Assembly (NCBI RefSeq): GCF_019279795.1
Contig: NC_056748.1
Location: 612,070,156 to 612,134,155, forward strand
From: Protopterus annectens
Taxonomy: Eukaryota; Chordata; Ceratodontiformes; Protopteridae
Reading direction: 5' to 3'
DNA: 64,000 nucleotides
The translations under genes and the position numbers were made by a program. The notes under the pieces were generated by a model. That model was not told the origin of the DNA. It saw only the letters and a program-made list of their open reading frames with translations, and made no database searches. Positions 47,535 to 56,878 of the stretch are shown here, in pieces (positions within the stretch are counted from its first letter, which is position 1; each line of letters starts with the position of its first letter).

Positions 47535-47674
47535 GCGTGGTCCGAAGCAGAAGCAGCGTTTGCAAGTGCCGTTCGGCGTTCTGAAATTGTCGGTTTTCGA
47601 GTTTCAGACCGGAGACCGAGCTGGCTAAATACCCGCTAGACACTTTTGTCTTTTTCTTGCCTCAGTATTAACGG

Positions 47675-49405
47675 ATGTCAGAAAAAGTTAATAACTGTAT
47701 TTCTTGTGGGAAACAGATTCCTCATAGGGATTACCATTCACTCTGTATTCCTTGTTTAGGGCCTGAGCACGACGTTGTTGGGTGTCGCTTTTGTGCTACC
47801 TTTAATAAGCGCACTATTAAACGTCGTTTGGACTGTGCTAGGCTAGTGTTTGGAAAAAGGTGCAATTATAACATGCCGTCGGATTCTCCGACGCCCGGTT
47901 CTACTAAAAAACGCAGTGAGACATCTTTGCGGTCCAAACAAGATGAGTCGTCCATCACGGACGCCGGTTCGGTAGAGTCACCGACTACTTCTACGGCTCC
48001 TTCTGAAAGTTTACCGGAGTCTCAAGGGGGGCCTTTGCTACTTCAGGAAGTGGCTTCTCCTGTTGTAGGCCAGGCTGAAGGGGCTTCTCAGATGTCGGTG
48101 GTTCCCTCCCCTCACAGGGTTTCTAGGCCTCCTCCTTCTCATGGTAAAAGCCTTTCTAAATCTAAATCTGCCCCTGCTGGTGTCAGTCCCCAGGGTCCAG
48201 CTCCTGGGAAGCACATGTTAAAGATGGCGGAAGATTTGATTACTTTAATTAGAGGTTCTATGCCTCCCCCTGAGAAAAGGCCCAGGGTAGAGCCAGGGAT
48301 GGAGGGTCTGGATCAGTCTTCCAATGACTCTGATTCTTTTGTGGAAGAGCTCCAGGATTTCCCTCCCTACTCTGATTCAGAGGCGGAGGATTCTACTCCC
48401 TCTGCATCCCCTCCTGAAGATTTTTCTTTTTCTGAAACCTTGCATTTCATGAGGGAGCATTTTAAATGGGAAGGCCAGGATTATTCTGTTTCTCGTAAAA
48501 GGCTTAGAGAATTCTTGTTTTTGCCTCAGGATAGGCCTTTGGCTATTCCCCCTGTATTGGATGTAGTTCGGGATGTATTTTCTGAGGCTTCTCTTAACCC
48601 TGACTCTTTGCCTCCTGCCCCTGTTAAGCCAGATAGATACTACAGGGTACCGGAAGCTCACAAGTATTTATACAAGAGTCCTAGGGCTGACCCAGAAACC
48701 ATTACTCAGGGGCCCAAGGGTGTCAGGGCTGCTGTGGTTAAGAATCCAGTTCCTTTGGACAAGGATGCTAGAGCTCTGGATAGGTGGGGTAAGAAGTTGT
48801 GTACCTCCTCCACTTTAGCTATGAGAGCTTTAAATTGTCAGTTTCATATGCTCAAGTATCAAAATTATTTGCTGGGCCAATTGACATGTAAAGTTGATGC
48901 TTTGTCTGAAGGTATTGCATGTAAAGAGCTTCAGGATTTAGTGCATGTTTCAGACCAAGTTGGTAAGCATTCTTTGCAATGTGGTTTTGATGCTTTACAG
49001 GCTTCTTCCAGGGTGGCTGCTACTAGTTCAGTTCTTCGCAGGCATGCCTGGTTAAAAGATCAGACATTGTCAGGGCATGTCAAGGCTCGAATTATGGATG
49101 CTCCTTTGCAGTCTGGTGTTCTTTTTGGCCCTCCTGTTGAATCAGTTTTGAAAAAAATGGAGGAAAAAGCTAAGTCTATGCAGACGGTTAAGGATTTTTT
49201 ACAGGTTCAGCCCCCTAAGTTCAGTAGGAATTGGCCTACTAAAGGGTGGTCTTTTCCCTCTTCAGATTATCAGTCTAGGGGCAGGTCTAGGCGAGGTAGA
49301 GGTAGAGCTTCCTCTCAGGGCCCTGCTACTTCTAGGACTTTGGGTTCTTCTACCCCTTCTGCAGGGGAGGGCAGGGGTCAGTCCTTTCGGAAACGAACTC
49401 AATGA
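47675..49405 (+). CDS. DIRS gag-like protein
   Basis: 576-codon open frame downstream of the left terminal repeat. The N-terminus has paired cysteine/histidine motifs (CISCGKQIP, CIPCLG, CRFCATFNK) that look like zinc-binding knuckles. A serine/proline-rich acidic middle and a basic RGRSRRGRGR-rich C-terminus follow, which suggests nucleic-acid binding. Position and composition match the first frame of vertebrate DIRS elements, generally called gag-like. It ends 28 bases before the next frame's first ATG. Confidence 0.8.
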   Translation: MSEKVNNCISCGKQIPHRDYHSLCIPCLGPEHDVVGCRFCATFNKRTIKRRLDCARLVFGKRCNYNMPSDSPTPGSTKKRSETSLRSKQDESSITDAGSVESPTTSTAPSESLPESQGGPLLLQEVASPVVGQAEGASQMSVVPSPHRVSRPPPSHGKSLSKSKSAPAGVSPQGPAPGKHMLKMAEDLITLIRGSMPPPEKRPRVEPGMEGLDQSSNDSDSFVEELQDFPPYSDSEAEDSTPSASPPEDFSFSETLHFMREHFKWEGQDYSVSRKRLREFLFLPQDRPLAIPPVLDVVRDVFSEASLNPDSLPPAPVKPDRYYRVPEAHKYLYKSPRADPETITQGPKGVRAAVVKNPVPLDKDARALDRWGKKLCTSSTLAMRALNCQFHMLKYQNYLLGQLTCKVDALSEGIACKELQDLVHVSDQVGKHSLQCGFDALQASSRVAATSSVLRRHAWLKDQTLSGHVKARIMDAPLQSGVLFGPPVESVLKKMEEKAKSMQTVKDFLQVQPPKFSRNWPTKGWSFPSSDYQSRGRSRRGRGRASSQGPATSRTLGSSTPSAGEGRGQSFRKRTQ

Positions 49406-49433
49406 CCTGCATCTTCAGCTGCCGGACTGTGCC

Positions 49434-51314
49434 ATGCTGGCAGCTCCTCTAGGAGGAAAACTGGGACTTTTCGCAAAGAATTGGCATTTGGTTACCCAGG
49501 ACAAATGGGTATTGGACATAGTAAATCGAGGCTACAAATTTTATTTCCACACATTCCCTCCTTTCAAAGGTATGCCGGATGTGCCTCAACAGCAAAGACT
49601 GGAGGCACAGGCACAAATTTCTTCCCTGCTTCAGTTGAGAGCAATACAGGAGGTACCTTCTGCAGAAAGAGGCACAGGGTTTTATTCCCGTCTTTTTTTA
49701 GTGCCAAAGAAAGGAAATACTTGGAGACCAATTCTGGATTTGTCCATTCTAAACACCTTTTTGGAAATTCCAAGGTTCAAGATGTTACCGTTGCAGCAGT
49801 TGCTGCCTATGCTGGGCAAAGATCATTGGATGGTGACTCTGGATCTCAAAGAGGCCTATCTTCACATTCCTATCAGGCCCAGTTGCAGGAAGTTCCTGAG
49901 ATTTCGGAATGGGAATTTGCATTGTCAGTTCTCTGCATTGCCCTTTGGCTTGTCTACTGCGCCCAGGGTATTCACAAAAGTCCTGGCTCCAGTAATAGCT
50001 TTTTTCAGACTACAAGGAATTCAAATTTATCCTTATCTGGATGACTGTTTGATTCTGGCTCAAGGCAAGCAAGAACTTCTTCAACATCTTCAATATGTAA
50101 TGACAGTTTTAAGATGCCTAGGGTATTCTGTGAACGAAATAAAGTCCAGTCTAGTACCCTCACAAGAGATGTGTTTTCTGGGTGTGAGACTGAATACAGC
50201 AACCCAGATGGCATTTCTTACCCTGGACAAACAAAGACATCTTCATCAATACTTCCAACAGCTTTCAGTAATGTCCAGGCTGACTGCAAGGACAGTCCTT
50301 CAAGCCTTAGGGTTCATGGCATCTTGCATTCTAGTACTTCCCAATGCCAAACTGCATATGAGGAAGTTACAATGGTATCTCAAAAGCGTGTGGACTCAAC
50401 ACAGCCATGATTTGGACACTGTCATTCGGATTCTCCCTTGCATACAAAGAGAATTTCTGTGGTGGGCTCAGGAATGTCACCTAAACAAGGGACTCTCTGT
50501 GACCCAGCCAGAGGCAAGTCAGATATTACCGACAGACGCCTCGGAGTCAGCCTGGGGAGCTCATCTCGAAGGAAAATGGATTCAAGACCTTTGGCCCCCA
50601 GAGTTACTTCATTTACATATCAACATGAAAGAGATGCTGGAAGTTCAATTTGCTTTGGAAGCATTCAAGAGCCTACTTCAATCAGGACTGGTGTTGATTC
50701 GAACAGACAACACAACAGTCATGTGGTACATCAACAAGCAAGGGGGAACCCATTCTTATCCACTGTGCAGACAAGCAATGCTAGTATGGGAAACTGCTTT
50801 AAAACTGCACATCACTCTTCGAGCACAGTTTCTGCCAGGAGCACAAAATTCTTTAGCAGATGTTCTGAGCAGACAGATTGTGGATCCTCACGAATGGAAG
50901 TTGGATCATCAGGTGTTTTTGCAGTTGACCATGGCTTGGGGAACTCCAGACATAGATCTGTTCGCTTCTCCTCTGAATTATCAACTGCCAAAGTTTTGCA
51001 CAAGGCTATTTCATCCGAAAGCCTGGAAAATAGATGCACTATCCTTCAGCTGGAGCAACCTGCATGTGTATGCCTTTCCTCCTTTGCCTCTTCTTCCAAA
51101 GGTATTGTTGAAAGTCAGGAGGGAAAAGCCTCGAATGATTCTGATAGCACCAGATTGGCCTCGACAGCATTGGTACCCTCTCTTAAGGAGTTTAATTCAT
51201 GGGACACCTTGGCCATTACCACAGATTCCTCATTTATTGACTCAGGAGGACAATCATTTTCTCAATATCAGGGTGCAATCTCTTCACCTGACAGCCTGGA
51301 GCATTCAGTTTTGA
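49434..51314 (+). CDS. DIRS reverse transcriptase / RNase H / methyltransferase-like protein
   Basis: 626-codon open frame. Roughly residues 60-290 are a reverse transcriptase of the LTR/DIRS class, residues 360-490 an RNase H, and residues 500-610 match the Dam-like methyltransferase region that many DIRS elements carry after RNase H. In the family this protein copies the RNA into DNA and processes the template. The frame overlaps the recombinase frame downstream. Confidence 0.92.
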   Translation: MLAAPLGGKLGLFAKNWHLVTQDKWVLDIVNRGYKFYFHTFPPFKGMPDVPQQQRLEAQAQISSLLQLRAIQEVPSAERGTGFYSRLFLVPKKGNTWRPILDLSILNTFLEIPRFKMLPLQQLLPMLGKDHWMVTLDLKEAYLHIPIRPSCRKFLRFRNGNLHCQFSALPFGLSTAPRVFTKVLAPVIAFFRLQGIQIYPYLDDCLILAQGKQELLQHLQYVMTVLRCLGYSVNEIKSSLVPSQEMCFLGVRLNTATQMAFLTLDKQRHLHQYFQQLSVMSRLTARTVLQALGFMASCILVLPNAKLHMRKLQWYLKSVWTQHSHDLDTVIRILPCIQREFLWWAQECHLNKGLSVTQPEASQILPTDASESAWGAHLEGKWIQDLWPPELLHLHINMKEMLEVQFALEAFKSLLQSGLVLIRTDNTTVMWYINKQGGTHSYPLCRQAMLVWETALKLHITLRAQFLPGAQNSLADVLSRQIVDPHEWKLDHQVFLQLTMAWGTPDIDLFASPLNYQLPKFCTRLFHPKAWKIDALSFSWSNLHVYAFPPLPLLPKVLLKVRREKPRMILIAPDWPRQHWYPLLRSLIHGTPWPLPQIPHLLTQEDNHFLNIRVQSLHLTAWSIQF

Positions 51315-52354
51315 GGGAGGAAGGCCTGCAGCTTCCACAACAAGTTTTGGATGTTCTTTTGGAAGCCAGGCGTCCTACTACTCGGAAAGTTTATGCTAAT
51401 ACATGGAAGAGATTTTTTCTTTGGCGTGCAGCTAAAGGCTTTGATGTTAAATTGCCTAACTTGAGTTGTACTTTGCAATATTTGACTGTTTTGTTGGACG
51501 AGGGATTGTCTTTTTCTTCTGTTAAAGTGCATGCTGCAGCTATTTCTGCTTACTATGAATGTGACCCTCCTTTGTTTTCTCATCCATTGGTTGAACAGTT
51601 TCTTAGAGGGGCAAAGAATATAAGACCCCCGAGAAGAGCTCCCACTCCAGCCTGGGATCTTAATTTTGTTTTGGAGAAGCTGACTCTGCCTCCATTTGAA
51701 CCTGCAGCTACAGCTGAGTTGAAGTTGTTATCTTGGAAGACTGCTTTTTTGTTGGCTGTTACTTCTGCTCGAAGGGTATCTGAATTACAGGCCCTCATGG
51801 CAGTAGAACCATTTCTGATTTTTCACAAGGACAGAGTTTCCTTACGTACTAATCCTACTTTTATGCCTAAAGTTATTTCAAATGTGGCACTGAACCAATC
51901 TGTACATTTGCCTACTTTTTATGCTGACCCCCAAAATAGAGGGGAAAAAGTTTTGCATTCTTTGGATGTGCATAGGCAGTTAAGATATTATTTGAGCAGA
52001 ACCAAAGAGTTCAGAAGATCTCAACAGTTGTTTGTTTCTTTTGCTTTGACTTCACAAGGGAAAGCTGTTTCAAAACAAACTATCTCCAAGTGGATTGGCC
52101 ATTGTATTGCTTTTTGTTATTCTCATCATGGGAAGGATGTTCCTGCTGGGATCAGGCCTCACTCTACTAGGGCTACGGCCACCTCTACTGCTTTTCTGAG
52201 AGGGGTAGCTACTAAGGACATTTTGGAGGCAGCTACTTGGAGTTCTGTGCATACATTTACAAAGCATTACCATTTACCTCTTTATTCTAGGTCTAGGGCT
52301 GGGTTTGCCACTGCTATTCTACAGGGCATGTTAGCAGCTCCTAATTCTATTTAG
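50438..52354 (+). CDS. DIRS tyrosine recombinase
   Basis: Open frame of 638 codons in a different phase from the RT frame. The first ~285 codons merely overlap the RT/RNase H/methyltransferase coding sequence; recombinase similarity starts near 51,300 and runs to the stop. The arm-binding N-terminal and catalytic C-terminal domains of the phage-integrase-type fold are both recognisable. In DIRS elements this enzyme integrates the circular DNA copy. The true start codon is uncertain, and expression may depend on the overlap. Confidence 0.9.
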   Translation: MHTKRISVVGSGMSPKQGTLCDPARGKSDITDRRLGVSLGSSSRRKMDSRPLAPRVTSFTYQHERDAGSSICFGSIQEPTSIRTGVDSNRQHNSHVVHQQARGNPFLSTVQTSNASMGNCFKTAHHSSSTVSARSTKFFSRCSEQTDCGSSRMEVGSSGVFAVDHGLGNSRHRSVRFSSELSTAKVLHKAISSESLENRCTILQLEQPACVCLSSFASSSKGIVESQEGKASNDSDSTRLASTALVPSLKEFNSWDTLAITTDSSFIDSGGQSFSQYQGAISSPDSLEHSVLREEGLQLPQQVLDVLLEARRPTTRKVYANTWKRFFLWRAAKGFDVKLPNLSCTLQYLTVLLDEGLSFSSVKVHAAAISAYYECDPPLFSHPLVEQFLRGAKNIRPPRRAPTPAWDLNFVLEKLTLPPFEPAATAELKLLSWKTAFLLAVTSARRVSELQALMAVEPFLIFHKDRVSLRTNPTFMPKVISNVALNQSVHLPTFYADPQNRGEKVLHSLDVHRQLRYYLSRTKEFRRSQQLFVSFALTSQGKAVSKQTISKWIGHCIAFCYSHHGKDVPAGIRPHSTRATATSTAFLRGVATKDILEAATWSSVHTFTKHYHLPLYSRSRAGFATAILQGMLAAPNSI

Positions 52355-52393
52355 TTGGCCATCCTCCCTGTTTTCCGTTGCTCTGGGATTCTA

Positions 52394-52492
52394 CCCATAT
52401 GTCAGGACTGCAGCAATGGTAGACGAAGAACATAGTACAGTTTTGTACCTACCATAAATGTAGATGTTCGAGGATATCCATTGCTGCAGTCC
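52394..52492 (+). repeat. DIRS internal complementary region
   Basis: About 99 bp: the left portion is the reverse complement of the element's left outer edge, and the right portion is the reverse complement of its right outer edge. In DIRS elements this region bridges the two ends when the circular replication intermediate forms. Confidence 0.9.
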
Positions 52493-52564
52493 AGGTTTCC
52501 CCCCCTCCTACCCCCTTTTTTAGGTTTGGGTTTTGGGTGGTGTTTTTTGCATTCTGACGTCTGA

Positions 52565-52723
52565 GGCAAGAAAGACTGAGTATATGGCGTCGGTCATGCG
52601 CATTTGTACTGGCACGTTCTGACGTCAGCCTCTAGCGCCATGACCGACGCCAGATTCTAGCCCTTTGGTATTCGGGCCGATGGTGGACAGCGGAATACCC
52701 ATATGTCAGGACTGCAGCAATGG
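52565..52723 (-). repeat. DIRS right inverted terminal repeat (core)
   Basis: Reverse complement of 47,376-47,534. The outer edge continues to about 52,767 and matches the internal complementary region. Confidence 0.93.
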
Positions 52724-52767
52724 ATATCCTCGAACATCTACATTTATGGTAGGTACAAAACTGTACT

Positions 52768-53647
52768 TTCCTTACTTTTGTTTCATATAACCCAGAAGAG
52801 AAATACAGATAATGATATTCTTACTGCATGTTATTACCAAATAATATTCAGAAAATAAATACTGCATGATTTTTATGATGAAGCATTTCCTTTACTAGTA
52901 TTTCAAAATATTCTTGTTGTAATAAACAGTGATACTGGCAATTTACTTTGCTTTTGTACAGTACAATTAATAGATGCATGTGTAAATATCCTTCATCAGT
53001 GTACTATCTGCATTATCAACATTTGGAGGCATTGGCTAGAATGCAACAACGGTTTTATGGCACTGATCTTATATGTAAACGATTGGTATTTTTTCGTTAA
53101 TAAAAGGATTAAATGCCCACCACATTTACATAATTAATGCCGACAGTGTTTCCTGATGTAGCTTACTTCTGTATTACACTACACAAGAGCTGCTGTCCTC
53201 AGTCATTGCTAAATCCACGCTCTCATATTTCTCAGAAACTCTTTGACCGACGTTGACCTCGTTGTCCTAATAATTACTACCCTTTAGCGTTTCTGCACAT
53301 CTCAGGGTATGAACTTCGGGAGTTCATCAATGTTGTGGGGGATTACCTAAAACGATGTCACCTATAATTTTTGCACATTCCATCATAGCTCTCAAACTAC
53401 CTTCTCAAAAGTATGAATTATTACCGCTCATAATTTGGAACAAATAAATTAGAATGTAGAACACTTACTAAAAGGTTTGCTATCAACTAGGAAGTTCCCA
53501 TGATGGTTAAATGTGATACTTTATTCTTATATACAGTTATCTCAGTATTATTTACCATGAATATCAGTTCAAATATATGACAGATACTTTATTGTCGAAC
53601 TTTGAGGAACAAAGTTTTTTAAAATTCAAAATGAGGAATGTTTCTCG
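52768..53647. other. No gene recognised; right flank of DIRS
   Basis: AT-rich sequence without recognisable coding capacity. CpG dinucleotides become more frequent from about 53,200. Confidence 0.4.
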
Positions 53648-53935
53648 CATACCTCTCTGAACCGATTTTGACTTAAATGTTAACTTTGCTCCTTCTAATC
53701 CCTTCGAAGATTGTGGAGTTTTAGACTAAAGGTGGTGAATTACAATACATATACAACTATTATTACTTCGGAAAACATATATGAATTCGCATTATTTTAC
53801 TCTAGCAATGCCGCAGGTTAACAGTACTGATGTTTTAAAAGTGTCCCTGATTCTGTTGAGATTTGTTCTTGCTTCATTGAGAACCATAGCTTTCAGGAAG
53901 TAAGCAAACCTGAACAATACGTATTCGTAGCAATA
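53648..53935 (+). repeat. Dispersed repeat 'CATACCTCTC', copy 1
   Basis: Begins GCATACCTCTCTGAACC and contains GATTTTGACTTAAATG, CCTTCTAATCCC and AAAGTGTCCCTGATTCTG. The blocks recur in the same order at 55,470-55,765. Class unknown. Confidence 0.5.
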
Positions 53936-53939
53936 ATAA

Positions 53940-54160
53940 TGTAATTTATTTTCTTTCAGAATTCCACCAGCTAACTTTGCGTGTTACGTTTGGGCCTTGC
54001 GTTGATCACGTGACTTTTTTTTTCTCGCTACCAGGGTGTTGATGGGATGTTTACCAAGAAGGAAGGGATCGGCAGTTCACGTAATAAATATCGTTTAATG
54101 TATGTTTGTGGTGAACGACACCTAACTTTGTTAGCAGTATCAGAAAGCTGGAGGTGAGTT
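53940..54160 (+). promoter_or_regulatory. Candidate host promoter and non-coding first exon
   Basis: A local rise in CpG surrounds GATCACGTGAC (CACGTG at 54,007-54,012, a USF/TFE/MYC-type E-box common just upstream of vertebrate start sites). About 140 bp downstream, GAG|GTGAGT at 54,151-54,159 is a near-consensus splice donor. If real, the transcript would run rightward with a first intron covering the following kilobases. No coding start is evident. This is inference from motifs only. Confidence 0.3.
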
Positions 54161-54775
54161 ACTTAAAGTATATATTTTTCACTTGATAATATTTGTATAC
54201 AAACGGTTGTTTGTTGTCGACGAGATTGGCAGTTCTGATGGTTGGTAAGCTGCTGCAGTTTTTAATATTTATACATACGTTGTTTATTTAGCCTGTTCCA
54301 AGACCTTTGAAAGTTAACTGCACCAAAAGATGTAGAAGGTGATCATTAGTTGTTGTAAAAGTAGCAATGAGTTTGCTGTGGGTTAGCTAGCTGTAGAGGC
54401 CCTATTGTTGGCCCTGTAAAAAAAATTGTTTGAACTGGTTAGTCTCTTGTCTTTCTATCTTAGTAAGCAGTAGTCGGTAAACAGTGGCATGTTCTGTATT
54501 TCAGCTCTGTCTTCGATATTGCTTTTGACACTTCCCAGTGTTTTCTCGCACCCATGTATTTTGTGACCTACAAATAGTCGTACGATACCCAAATAATGTG
54601 TAGACATTTTTCAGAAGTGCAGTAAACACAATGTTTCTTTGTCAGCATTGAGTATATTGTCATGCTTTTTTTAATTATCATTCACTATGAAGCAGTACGA
54701 TTGAACGATGATTGCAGGCTGTTGAAGTATGCGCTCCCTACTAACCAGTTATGTTTGTAAGAGTGTGTGTTGACA

Positions 54776-55083
54776 TCACACCTCTCAACTTCTGACAGCA
54801 AGAAATCTGGACAAAGCCATAAGTAAAAGTGGGACAAAGGTCCAAAAGTAGGGAGAGTTTTGAAATATTGCTCTTACTAACTTAGAAAGTTGGTAGAATA
54901 ACATGTTTTGATTAGCATTAATTTTCTGAAGGGTGTGAAGTCTGAAACTCAAACGTATGTCATTATTTCCTAACTTCAACCTTTAATGACTTGCCATTGA
55001 TTTGCCAGAAAACCACACTTTTATGAAAAACTGGCCAAAAATACGAGGCGAAAATCTGTACAGTTGAGACTTGAGAGGTATGA
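54776..55083. mobile_element. 308-bp element with short terminal inverted repeats
   Basis: The ends TCACACCTCTCAA (54,776-54,788) and TTGAGAGGTATGA (55,071-55,083) are inverted repeats with one mismatch. No coding capacity; size and ends suggest a non-autonomous DNA element. The right end, read in reverse, resembles the start of the repeat at 53,648, so they may share a family. Confidence 0.5.
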
Positions 55084-55469
55084 TTTAATAATGTTGTAAT
55101 GTTGGACAGAGGAAACAGTAACTGTCCTTATTTCCATTAGCAAGAAAGGCTGTACTTGTTGGATTACCTTAATGTTTGCAAAGTAAAGTTGTCAACATTT
55201 TCTCTCTAGAATTAAGGTGGTGGCTGTTGGCAAGTCATTTTAAAGGACTACGTTTGCTCTTACAGTGCAGCAGTATTTTGTTAGTAATATTTAAAGGGTT
55301 TTCATAAATGCAGATTTTCCGAAGAGTAGTTCAAAATTGGGGATAGTTGAGAGAGGAGTGAAGTGTGAATTTTTGTCAGGCTTCGTGCCATTACAAACCT
55401 CTGAGTCTGTAACCCCCTTTAACAGGTCACTTGATGACTTTGTTTCCTTATTTAATGGTTAATGTTTAT
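55084..55469. other. No gene recognised
   Basis: AT-rich sequence between repeats; GGCAAGTCATTTTAAAGG at about 55,231 echoes a motif inside the 308-bp element on the other strand. Confidence 0.35.
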
Positions 55470-55765
55470 TACACACGCACTTGACTCTCCCTGATTTTGA
55501 CTCAAATTTTAGCTCTGGCCCTCTTAATCCCTCCTAAAAATGGTGACCTTTAGAGAAAATGTGGCAAATTGCATTTGGTGATTAATGACAATAGTTAACT
55601 TTATGAACTTGTTTTACTTCAGAAAATGTATAATATTTAAAATTCTGTTCTGTCAGTGTTTCATATTAATAGTGGTAATATTCTGAAAGTGTCTGTGATT
55701 ATTTCTGGATTTGTCTCAGATTCATTGAGAGCTAAGGTTACTCAATTATTCGGTTTGGCAATGTT
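55470..55765 (+). repeat. Dispersed repeat 'CATACCTCTC', copy 2
   Basis: Contains CTCCCTGATTTTGACTCAAA, CCTCTTAATCCCTCC, CTTCAGAAAATG and GAAAGTGTCTGTGATT, in the order seen at 53,648-53,935. Strongly drifted. Confidence 0.5.
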
Positions 55766-56589
55766 CTGATAGTAGAGGTGTTAACTTTGCTACTGATGCT
55801 TCTGGCATTCAGCCATGCTACCTAGTTATTGTCAGGACTGGAATTTGTTGGGATGTTTATCGGGTGAATTTGACCTAAAACAGGCTATGGAGTTAACAGG
55901 ATTTTTAGCCAGAACATGAATATGAGGAGTTAGACATGCAGGCTGTATTTGTCAAAAGTCCGCTGAACATTTTGACCCACAGACACACACTGGATCATTT
56001 GAATGACGCCAGTTTACTAACCAAATACTGAAACCCAATTATTTTATTACTGTATTTAAGCATCATTCCTGGCAAATATAAAATGCTGCTCTGTCAGGAT
56101 TTTTTCTTCAAAGACATGTGGAGAGAGTTTAAGCATCTCTTCATATCCCCACCAAGGTGGAACACCTAAGATTTTTCACCACTAAGTGGGTAATGATCTT
56201 TGGGGCACTGTAGGGATCCGTGGGCTGGGGGGGCAAGTCCTTCATATGAGGGTGCACAGGAGGTTCCCCGTGACAAAAAAACTATTTTCTGTTATGTTTT
56301 TCCCAGTTATGTTTCCTGATGGAAAAAAAAATTAATGAAGCATAATTTATTCTTGCATTGATGGAGCGTAGGGATGTGCTGCAGGCTTATGGGACCTAAA
56401 TGACATAAGCTTTCAGTACCGGTGACTGAGAAGGTGCAGTTGTGGGTGTAATGTCAGTATTTTGGCAACCTGGTTGAGGTAATTTATGAGGATGCCTAGG
56501 AACTTTAGCAAGTTTTTTTTCCTAACTCTGCTTATGTTAGATTACTGTCATGGTGCTGTAGTTATGTACAGTTTTTAGAGTTTATTAGA
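55766..56589. other. No gene recognised
   Basis: AT-rich; a GC-richer patch at 56,200-56,280 has no recognised identity. Confidence 0.4.
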
Positions 56590-56755
56590 CCAGCTGGCAT
56601 AATGGTTATGGCCTTTGCCTCCCATGCATAAGGTACAAGGTTTGAGCTGACTTCCAAGCAGTGCCACAGTTTGCATGTTCTTCCTGTCTGTCTGATTACA
56701 CATTTGAGCGGGTCTTGCCCAAGTCCCCCATATTAACTAAGATGTTAGACTGAAC
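56590..56755 (+). mobile_element. Old tRNA-headed SINE candidate
   Basis: The head GCTGGCATAATGGTTATGG fits box A of a tRNA, and AAGGTTTGAGCTG about 40 bp later fits a decayed box B. TTTGCATGTTCTTCCTGTCT resembles the conserved central part of vertebrate tRNA SINEs. Drifted; no target duplication found. Confidence 0.5.
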
Positions 56756-56836
56756 TGTTGGGTCGAGAATTAGAATTTTAAGGTAAATAATTTAGGCATT
56801 TATTACATTTTATTCATTGTTCGAATGTGCCTACAG

Positions 56837-56878
56837 TGCAGCCAGGTAGACTTTGGCCGCCTGCGGGAAGCGAAAGAG
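56837..56878 (+). other. Candidate 42-nt micro-exon
   Basis: A GC-rich 42-base block in AT-rich surroundings is preceded by CTACAG and followed by GTAACT, the splice-site dinucleotides, and translates without a stop as CSQVDFGRLREAKE (14 codons, phase 0). I do not recognise the peptide. It could equally be chance or part of the drifted repeat next to it. Confidence 0.2.

Larger units (their letters stand above)
31443..48328. repeat. Tandem duplication, unit 2 (~16.88 kb)
   Basis: Second copy of the 14,595-31,446 block, directly abutting it. Its right end runs without a break into the rest of the DIRS element. Frames are longer here than in unit 1 (for example in CR1-D and in the Penelope linker), so unit 2 appears to be the better-preserved or better-polished sequence. 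Confidence 0.97.
47362..52767 (+). mobile_element. DIRS-family tyrosine-recombinase retroelement, looks whole
   Basis: A 5.4-kb element bounded by inverted terminal repeats and carrying an internal complementary region near its right end, the defining architecture of DIRS elements, which replicate through a circle rather than LTR-to-LTR integration. Parts from left: terminal repeat, leader, gag-like frame, RT/RNase H/methyltransferase frame, overlapping tyrosine recombinase frame, internal complementary region, right terminal repeat. All three frames are long and open, and the terminal repeats are nearly identical, so the insertion looks young. No target duplication is expected or seen. It contributed its left part to the tandem duplication. 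Confidence 0.95.

Noticed and set aside
49481-50044. 187-codon frame in another phase inside the DIRS RT region (and minus-strand frames nearby)
   Set aside because: These are overlaps with the DIRS protein frames, not separate genes.
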